Below, piece after piece: positions 63,291-64,000 of a stretch of 64,000 bases of DNA. How positions within the stretch are numbered: the first letter of the stretch is position 1; each line of letters begins with the position of its first letter. The DNA is from Ignavibacteriota bacterium. Lineage in GTDB: Bacteria; Bacteroidota; Ignavibacteria; Ignavibacteriales; Melioribacteraceae. The notes below the pieces were generated by a model that saw only the letters and a list, made by a program, of their open reading frames with translations, was not told the origin of the DNA and searched no databases. The stretch covers positions 62,001 through 126,000 of the forward strand of contig JADJWT010000001.1 of assembly GCA_016716225.1 (NCBI GenBank), in the 5' to 3' direction. The translations under genes and the position numbers were made by a program.

Positions 63291-64000
63291 TATTTCTCCA
63301 AGTTTTCAAAAATTTTAGAAATAGATTTCCCTATTATTTCTAAATCTAACCATATATTTTGATTTTTTGCATAAAATAAATTTATTCTATTTTTTTCTTC
63401 AATATCATTTTCATCAATATTTTCCGTGAACCAAAGTCCGGTAATTCCTTTTTTGCCTAAAAATAATTCTTGATAAAAATTATCACTTTGGGGTCCGACA
63501 AAACTTTTTCTTCCGATAAATATTTCCGGAATTTGCAAAAGTGAATTTATTAAAAAAGTTTTTCGCAAATTAATTTTTGAATAAATCCACACAAACGGAA
63601 AAACTAAAAACATTAAAATAAAAGAAAGTATTATATCAAAAATTCGCTTAATAAATTTGTGAATAAACATCGAAATATTGTACTCAACTTTTAATAACGG
63701 AACATTTTCAATATGAGTGATTGTTGATTTTCCAACCATAAAATCAAGCTCGCTTCCGGACATTAAAAAATTTACATTTTCACCTTGGCATTGTGCAACC
63801 GTTGAAAAAATTTTATCAAAACCAATACTTTCCGTTGAAAAAATTACATTGCTGATTTGATTTTCGCGAATTATCTTTTTTAAATTTTCAATTGAACCTA
63901 TGACTTTTAAATTCTCAATTTTCTTATCAATGTCCTTTATATTTAATCCTATCAATCCAATTAACTTATACTGAATTGTTAGGTTTAATTTTATTTTATT
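63290..64000 (-). CDS. Sugar-transferase-like protein, shortened core (runs off the right edge)
   Basis: The frame is open through 64,000, so the N-terminus is missing; a TTG at 63955 is not a likely start. The visible part has a nucleotide-binding-like domain (VIGSIENLKKIIRENQISNV), one membrane helix (IILSFILMFLVFPFVWIYSK) and pieces of the polyprenyl-phosphate glycosylphosphotransferase C-terminus (GRKSFVGPQ, KKGITGLWF). The stretch between them, which holds the K-F-R catalytic motif in active enzymes, is missing, so catalysis is doubtful. It probably takes part in surface glycan assembly with the flippase gene. Confidence 0.65.
   Translation of the reverse strand, partial: NKIKLNLTIQYKLIGLIGLNIKDIDKKIENLKVIGSIENLKKIIRENQISNVIFSTESIGFDKIFSTVAQCQGENVNFLMSGSELDFMVGKSTITHIENVPLLKVEYNISMFIHKFIKRIFDIILSFILMFLVFPFVWIYSKINLRKTFLINSLLQIPEIFIGRKSFVGPQSDNFYQELFLGKKGITGLWFTENIDENDIEEKNRINLFYAKNQNIWLDLEIIGKSISKIFENLEK

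Overview
The window is about 70% A+T and comes from a bacterium of the Bacteroidota/Chlorobiota/Ignavibacteriota group, most likely Ignavibacteria. The signs are a type IX secretion (T9SS) C-terminal sorting domain, PorV-like barrels, a SusC-like TonB receptor, a pair of GWxTD-domain proteins, an FabL-type enoyl reductase, a split ATP synthase operon without atpD/atpC, and a tmRNA tag ending in YALAA that resembles Chlorobium tags. This placement rests on gene content and motifs, not on a database search.

Region 1 (1-10,717) is an accessory island that ends against the 3' end of ssrA (tmRNA). Its left part is a leftward gene train: a 62-aa helical protein, three tandem paralogous small proteins each preceded by a covarying hairpin, a small HTH protein, a zinc-ribbon amidoligase, and an overlapping class II glutamine amidotransferase that runs off the left edge. 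The middle part is rightward: an AbrB-like regulator coupled to a short serine recombinase, then a coiled-coil protein coupled to a HerA-type ATPase carrying a winged-helix and a nuclease-like domain. Two of these units start behind sequences that look like archaeal BRE/TATA promoters. Next come two small leftward genes, a palindrome-rich divergent region, a 44-aa zinc ribbon protein, a parallel beta-helix protein, an iteron-like repeat array and a replication-relaxation-family gene. Together they read as an integrated replicon or mobilizable element with cargo. No second copy of the ssrA end, and so no far boundary, is visible.

Region 2 (10,915-30,751) is core genome: tmRNA, cobalamin adenosyltransferase, YgfZ, an M20 dipeptidase, the LptF/LptG lipopolysaccharide exporter subunits (lptG apparently starting at CTG), a run of envelope proteins, a large propeller-sensor adenylate cyclase, a DUF3467 protein, a TPR lipoprotein, adenosine deaminase, urocanate hydratase and a SerA-type dehydrogenase.

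Region 3 (30,784-45,565) is a long leftward block: two GWxTD proteins, an LpxL-like acyltransferase, an M23 peptidase, a bactofilin, the ATP synthase genes (Z, I-like, B, E, F, H, A, G), ffh, rpsP, a KH protein, rimM, trmD and rplS, closed by a strong terminator.

Region 4 (45,606-53,578) holds a TonB receptor, a very large T9SS-type cargo protein and a PorV-like protein, with a terminator behind them. Region 5 (54,008-64,000) holds thioredoxin, acyl-CoA dehydrogenase, enoyl reductase, dnaE, dut, a Wzx-like flippase, a thioesterase, accA and a sugar-transferase-like gene that runs off the right edge. The strongest candidates for something undescribed are the amidoligase/amidotransferase cassette with its hairpin-linked small proteins, and the archaeal-style transcription signals inside the island.
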